DNA of 15,598 nt from Actinomortierella ambigua (lineage: Eukaryota; Mortierellomycota; Mortierellomycetes; Mortierellales; Mortierellaceae). Under the pieces are notes generated by a model, which had not been told where the DNA came from, searched no databases, and worked only from the letters and a program-made list of their open reading frames with translations. Shown in pieces: positions 9,387-15,598 of the stretch; the stretch's first letter is position 1, and every line of letters starts with the position of its first letter. The stretch is taken from positions 1 through 15,598 of the forward strand of contig JAAAJB010000726.1 in the NCBI GenBank assembly GCA_016098155.1, read 5' to 3'. The position numbers and the translations under genes were made by a program.

Positions 9387-10654
9387 TTACTGTGTCTTCT
9401 TTTCATTCACATTCTAGAGAAGGAAGCAGGCGGATGTAAAGGGTTTACAAAGCTATTGTCAGTCGGGTCATACAAGGGCCAAAAGTGTATGCTACAATCA
9501 ACAGAGATGGTTGGAATGTATGGAGTACTTACTCTCAGCAGGATAGAAATGCGGCGGTCCTTTGGAAACACCTTGCCTCGAAAGCTGTGGTCTTCCAATT
9601 CAATGGGGATTCCGTGTTTGTAGTGGTATCGGACAGAATCCCTTTGAAAGAAAAAGAAGGAAAAAATTCAATCATAGGCATCCCATTAGCGGCGAGTTTC
9701 TTTTTTTTTTCCCCGGTACATGGCTTCCCTTCATATGACAATCGCCTAGAATATACTTCTTCAATTTTTTTTGGTGTACCTTTGAAAGTAGAAGCACCCC
9801 TTGGGCAACAACACCCGGAAGAACTTGCTTGGATCCGCCTCGTGGATCAGCTCCATGACAGCCGTCGATCCCAGGCACAGACCAGCGACGACCTCGCCCG
9901 AGGCGTCCAGGTGGTCGACATGAGGCTTGATCCCGCCCCGGCCAGCCTCGAGCTCGAGAATATGCGGGGCGACCCAGCGCCAGTGATGTGGGAAGAAGTT
10001 GTGTTTGATGTCGCAAATTATTTCAGCCGGCGTCGATCTCTCGTGTCCTTCTCCTTGTCCTGGTTCTGCTGAAGCTGGTGCTGGTGCTGATGCTACACCA
10101 CCCCAATCGGTGGCCGAGCATTCGCGGTAGCGGGTGATGACGCCGTCAAAGTGGCCGTCCTCGTAGCGGACCTGTTTGCCGAGGGCGCGTTTGAGTTTTT
10201 TGGTGGCGGCGTCGAAGAGCATGGTTTGCTCGGTCTCGGAGAGGTAGTTGGGGACAAGGATAAAGTCGCGCAGGATCTGGGCGCGCTCGGCCTCGGAGGG
10301 GATGTGTGTCAGATCATAGTGGTCGGCTGCGACGGAGGCGGATGTGGAGAGGTTGGTATAGGTGGATGGACTAGGCTGCTGTTGTGTAGGGTCTTGTTCA
10401 TGTCGTGGTTGTTGGTGTTGTTGTTGTTGGTGTGATGGGTGGGCTGTAGAAAAGGGACGCGACGACGGGGTTGAAAGGAGAGTGGGCGCTATCCGAGCAT
10501 CGAGGGTATTGCGGGGCAAAGGAGACCAAGTGTGCCTGAGAGCCGTCAACAGTCTAGGTTGGTGGCAAGACAATGAGCTGGGGGCCTGCAGCTGGTGTGG
10601 GAAGCATCTTGTGGCCAAGGACCTGAGCATGGTGGGGTGCATGAGGAGAGGCAT
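9387..10654 (-). CDS. ALKBH7: ALKBH7-like 2-oxoglutarate/Fe(II) dioxygenase, probably mitochondrial (three exons)
   Basis: Members of this AlkB-family branch are Fe(II)/2-oxoglutarate dioxygenases; human ALKBH7 is a mitochondrial matrix protein with roles in programmed necrosis and fat metabolism. Minus-strand exons are 10654-9780, 9641-9533 and 9413-9387, giving 336 aa in this model. Residues 1-45 are Arg-rich without acidic residues, like a mitochondrial presequence. Residues 75-110 are Gln/Ser/Thr-rich. The core starts at FILVPNYLSE (131-140). Iron ligands are His245 and Asp247 in IKPHVD and probably His301 in RYHYKHGIP, and the 2-oxoglutarate-binding arginine lies in RRISILLR (321-328). 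The start at 10654 has an ACCATG context; the frame stays open to 10822, but that part reads as 5' leader. The third exon (8 residues) is the weakest part. It was chosen because its acceptor has the best pyrimidine tract; retaining the second intron would instead give a different C-terminus ending about 9407. The gene is convergent with VPS51 and in tandem with the cyclophilin. Confidence 0.86.
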
Positions 10655-10991
10655 GGTCGCTGTGCATTCGAGTTGAGAAACAACAAAATAAAAAAAAAAG
10701 TGGTGGCGTGAGGGGAGTGGGAAGTGGAACCGTTCGTGTTTCCCGATTTGGTGTGAGACTGAGAGAGAGACTGAGTGAGAAGTGGCTGAGCCCGATGAGA
10801 GGAACGTCTCATTTTGGGACATTCCTCAACGACACCAAAGGAGGTGGACTAGGGTGGGAGTGACAGTGCTGCTTCGCCCCTTTGGTCACCACCATGTACG
10901 TACTGTACTTGTCTACTACTCATCGTTATCAACGAGTCCGACTCGGTTTCAAATTACAGCCGTGTACAGTTAAGACTGCACCCTATTTTAT
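10655..10991 (-). promoter_or_regulatory. Intergenic region holding the dioxygenase promoter and cyclophilin 3' end
   Basis: The 337 bases between the cyclophilin stop and the dioxygenase start contain no gene. Read on the minus strand, a T-rich tract (complement of 10686-10699) lies just upstream of the dioxygenase ATG. One out-of-frame ATG sits 13 bases before the chosen start and could reduce initiation. A GAGACTGAGAGAGAGACTGAG-like purine repeat lies near 10755-10775. Confidence 0.4.
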
Positions 10992-11900
10992 TTATTTACT
11001 GCCGAGTCTACCACATCCGACAATGGTGATCGCCCGAATCGGCCGCTCTTCCTCATCGGTGGGCACCTTGTTCAGCTGATCCAGGAGCTGGATACCGTTC
11101 CAGACATTGTCCTGCCCTGCTGACGCCTTATCGGCCTCGTCCTCGAGCACCTCGCCAAACGCGACATAGTTGCCATCGAGCGTCTTGCTCCACCGCGTGC
11201 CCTCGCCGATCGTGAGAAAGAACTGCGACCCATTGGTGTTCTTGCCACGGTTGGCCATGGCGAGAATGCCCCTTTTCACAAATTTGTTCTTCTTCAGCCC
11301 GTTCCTCTCGTCCGCAAACGGTCGTGGGTTGTCGATGGTTGGGTAGATCGAGTGGCCACCCGAGCCGTCGTTCTTGGTGAAATCGCCCCCTTGAATAATA
11401 TGATTCGGCACCAGTCGAAAGAGTTGCGTGTTCATATAGGTCGCGCCTTTCACCTGTGCGGCAAACCGCGACTCTGCAAACGCCAAAAAGTTGTCGCTCG
11501 TCTTGGGACAGCCCTCGGTGTCGAGTCGGATCACCAGTCGCCCACCCGGCAACGGAGCCGGTGGCGAGAGCAAGATCTGGCCACCCTTGGTGAGCACCGG
11601 GTTCGAATCGTAAATGTCTTGCAGGTTCTGGCGGTCCTCCACATCCAGATCCTCGAGGTTCCGTCCTGCGTAGCCATAGAGGGCACCATGTGTCTCAAAG
11701 AATGCCCTGCCCCGATTGTACCTTGTTTAGGGTAGAGGGTACAAGTGAATTTTTAGTGAGAGACACCCACAAACGAGAGGGAGAGAGATATGTAGAGAAA
11801 GAAAAAGAGTACTTGCATACATGTCTAGAGCTTGCGCTTTTAGTTCTTGGTCGCCAATTTCGATATTAAGGTAGACAAGCGTGTCCTTGGTTGCAGCCAT
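10992..11900 (-). CDS. Divergent cyclophilin-type peptidyl-prolyl cis-trans isomerase (two exons)
   Basis: Cyclophilins isomerise peptide bonds before proline and assist folding. Minus-strand exons are 11900-11821 and 11721-10992, joined by a 99-nt GT-AG intron that splits Met27. The product is 269 aa against about 165 for a minimal cyclophilin. Residues 1-75 form an N-terminal extension containing FFETHGALYGYAG and an acidic helix-like DLDVEDRQNLQDIY. The isomerase domain follows from about residue 87. LFRLVPNHIIQGGDFT carries the catalytic Arg129 and Gln137. GDGSGG-type and MANRGKNTNGSQFF (182-195) segments are classical. The cyclosporin-site Trp204 is present but separated from LDG by three extra residues, and the active-site His that precedes VVFG in cyclophilin A is Tyr212. 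No signal peptide or C-terminal membrane segment is seen, so a cytosolic or nuclear location is likely. The start codon is the first in-frame ATG. The family is certain; the subfamily is not. Confidence 0.93.
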
Positions 11901-11968
11901 GATGAATGTTGTGATGTTGGATGGATGAAATGCAGAAAATTGGTTAATGTAGGATTCTCCCGTCAGCA

Positions 11969-11987
11969 GTCTTTAGCTTCTAAAGAC
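11969..11987. repeat. Perfect 8-bp inverted repeat upstream of the cyclophilin start
   Basis: GTCTTTAG and CTAAAGAC flank a three-base loop, 69-87 bases upstream of the cyclophilin ATG. It may be a dyad protein-binding site in DNA or a hairpin in the 5' leader; its position allows either. Confidence 0.7.
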
Positions 11988-12450
11988 AAGGGCAAAAAAA
12001 GACATCATCATGGTGACGACGCTAAAGTTTAAATTTGCTCTACCCCTGGATCTGCAAAACAACACCAGCCATCAAGGAGGTGAAAGTGTAATCAAGCGAG
12101 AGAGGGGGAGAGAGAGCACCTCCGCATGGACAAAGTCTATTAACAGAGGCGCACCGCCCCAGTGAAGTGATATCTCGCTAGTACGTAGACTGCGTAGAGC
12201 TGTAGACCACGACATTGACCATGAGCAACACAACAAACACCTCTTATCTTTTCCTTTGCTGGGAGAGAGGAATTGGGGGGCAACAAAAAGTTTATCTTTG
12301 GGAATTTCAAAATATTCAATTGATCGATAAGCGTAAAACTGGCTTATCACCTACGCCACCAACATCAGTATGTGTAGTAGCTCACAATAGTAAGACTGTG
12401 CGCTTGATATCGCCCTGTTGTTTGCGGTATATGACTCGAGGAGGAAGAAA

Positions 12451-12471
12451 GAAGAAGAAGAAGAAGAAGAG
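12451..12471 (+). repeat. GAA trinucleotide microsatellite
   Basis: About seven GAA/AGA units in an imperfect purine run that begins near 12440. It lies in non-coding sequence between the cyclophilin and enolase genes. Confidence 0.8.
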
Positions 12472-13084
12472 GCGAGGTTGGAAGCCATCATTCTCTCTCT
12501 CTGAAGCGGTATACATAGATCCAGCGACTTGATCATCTCCCTCCACTACTACTCTTTGCAGCTCTTTTGGAACATCGTGGGTGTTCTCCGAGGGTAAGAA
12601 CATGCCTGCATTCCAACAATCCATTGTCGCAACACGTACTCCCGTGCCCGTCAGATGAACAAACTGTTACAAGTGCCCCACGCGGCAATAGAGGGATGAA
12701 GTGCACCTCCGATGTCTTGGAAAGAGTTTAGAAGAAGAAACAAAGTGAAAGAAGCGTGTAGATACAAAAGGGAAACGTGCGATTCTCCTTCCTCCCCCTC
12801 CTTTATTTCACGCCGCATGGGGTAATCCATGCTTCCCCACTAGGACTAGGTGAGGGTGTCTGATTCGGGCGTTTCTGTTTTGAGGCAAAACAGTGTGTGG
12901 ATCGATTGTACCGAGCGAGCGAGCGAGGTGTGTTTTGTCTGGCTGAGCAAAGAGATTCATAACTGTGTGTGATGATGGTTGATGGACTGTGATTTTTTTT
13001 TCCCCTTGGGTTAGCGGCCGATCACAGATTACAACAAGCGCGGGTCTCAGTGACGTCTGATGTGGATGCGGGCCCAACAGTCTG

Positions 13085-13210
13085 TATTTAAAGACCAGAC
13101 CACCATTTTGCGGTCCTTTTTTTTCTTTTCTCTTCTATCCCTTCTTCTTCTTCTTCACCAAACAACTCTCCGCCCCCCCACCACCCCTCCAACACACTTT
13201 TCTGTCCACC
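13085..13210 (+). promoter_or_regulatory. Enolase core promoter and pyrimidine-rich leader
   Basis: A strong TATA box (TATTTAAA, 13085-13092) lies about 120 bases before the ATG. A continuous T/C-rich stretch (about 13110-13200) follows and ends in CCACCATGG. TATA plus a CT block just upstream of the start is typical of strongly expressed fungal housekeeping genes. That fits the extreme codon bias of the gene it serves. Confidence 0.7.
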
Positions 13211-15540
<2,330 letters not shown>

Positions 15541-15580
15541 GTACGGACGGAGCTTTTGTTTGCCTCCGTGGGGGTTTTTC

Positions 15581-15598
15581 TTTTTTTTTTTTTTTTTT
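15581..15598 (+). repeat. T homopolymer at the window edge
   Basis: At least 18 consecutive T bases lie in the third enolase intron and continue to the last base of the window. A run like this is a common place for an assembly to stop. Confidence 0.8.

Larger units (their letters stand above)
11901..13210. other. Divergent intergenic region between the cyclophilin and enolase genes
   Basis: No coding sequence is supported in these 1.3 kb. The left part is the presumed cyclophilin promoter with a small perfect hairpin at 11969-11987. The middle holds a (GAA)n microsatellite near 12451-12471 and A/T-rich sequence. The right part is the enolase promoter, with a short GAGC repeat near 12913-12927 and a TATA box. 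Box C-like words near 12969 and 12000 lack the terminal stem of a C/D snoRNA. Confidence 0.5.

Noticed and set aside
10655..10822. In-frame N-terminal extension of the ALKBH7-like protein to 10822
   Set aside because: The extra 56 residues come from T- and CT-rich leader-like DNA. The downstream ATG at 10654 has a better context and begins a convincing mitochondrial presequence.
11585..11600. GGTTCGAATC, resembling a tRNA B box
   Set aside because: It lies inside the cyclophilin coding sequence and has no T-arm pairing.
12969..13060. GTGATGA followed by CTGA 85 bases later, like a C/D-box snoRNA
   Set aside because: Sequences outside the two boxes do not pair into a terminal stem, and the segment sits in the enolase promoter.

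Overview
The window is a stretch of a filamentous-fungal nuclear genome. Short GT-AG introns, pyrimidine-rich leaders ahead of start codons, strongly C-ending codons in a glycolytic gene and Ala/Gln/Ser/Asn runs inside a housekeeping protein all fit. They suggest an early-diverging lineage such as Mortierellomycotina/Mucoromycota. That lineage call is inference; nothing here is diagnostic of it.

Layout: (1) About 1-2220 holds no gene I can support. (2) About 2221-4846 is a graveyard of broken coding sequence. It holds the C-terminal part of a zinc-type alcohol dehydrogenase of the cinnamyl-alcohol-dehydrogenase type with two compensating frameshifts, the C-terminal end of a PIF1-like (Helitron-type) helicase on the minus strand, and an interrupted coiled-coil/Gln-rich ORF that looks like an old mobile-element protein. 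(3) 5008-9252 (+) is a nine-exon VPS51 gene (GARP/EARP tethering complex). All exons join in phase to 1,061 codons plus a stop. (4) 9387-10654 (-) is a three-exon ALKBH7-like 2-oxoglutarate/Fe(II) dioxygenase with a mitochondrial-type N-terminus, convergent with VPS51. (5) 10992-11900 (-) is a two-exon divergent cyclophilin (269 aa). (6) 13211 to the right edge (+) is enolase: three exons (358 codons) are visible, and the window ends in a T homopolymer inside a third intron.

The four intact genes are unrelated housekeeping functions: Golgi retrograde tethering, mitochondrial dioxygenase, protein folding and glycolysis. I see no operon-like or biosynthetic cluster and no convincing new biological system. 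The better second-look items are the double-frameshifted dehydrogenase relic, the unclassified mobile-element ORF, a 10-bp direct repeat placed exactly at both splice junctions of an ALKBH7 intron, the non-canonical active-site region of the cyclophilin, and a 1,061-nt intron in enolase. No tRNA, rRNA or CRISPR array was found.
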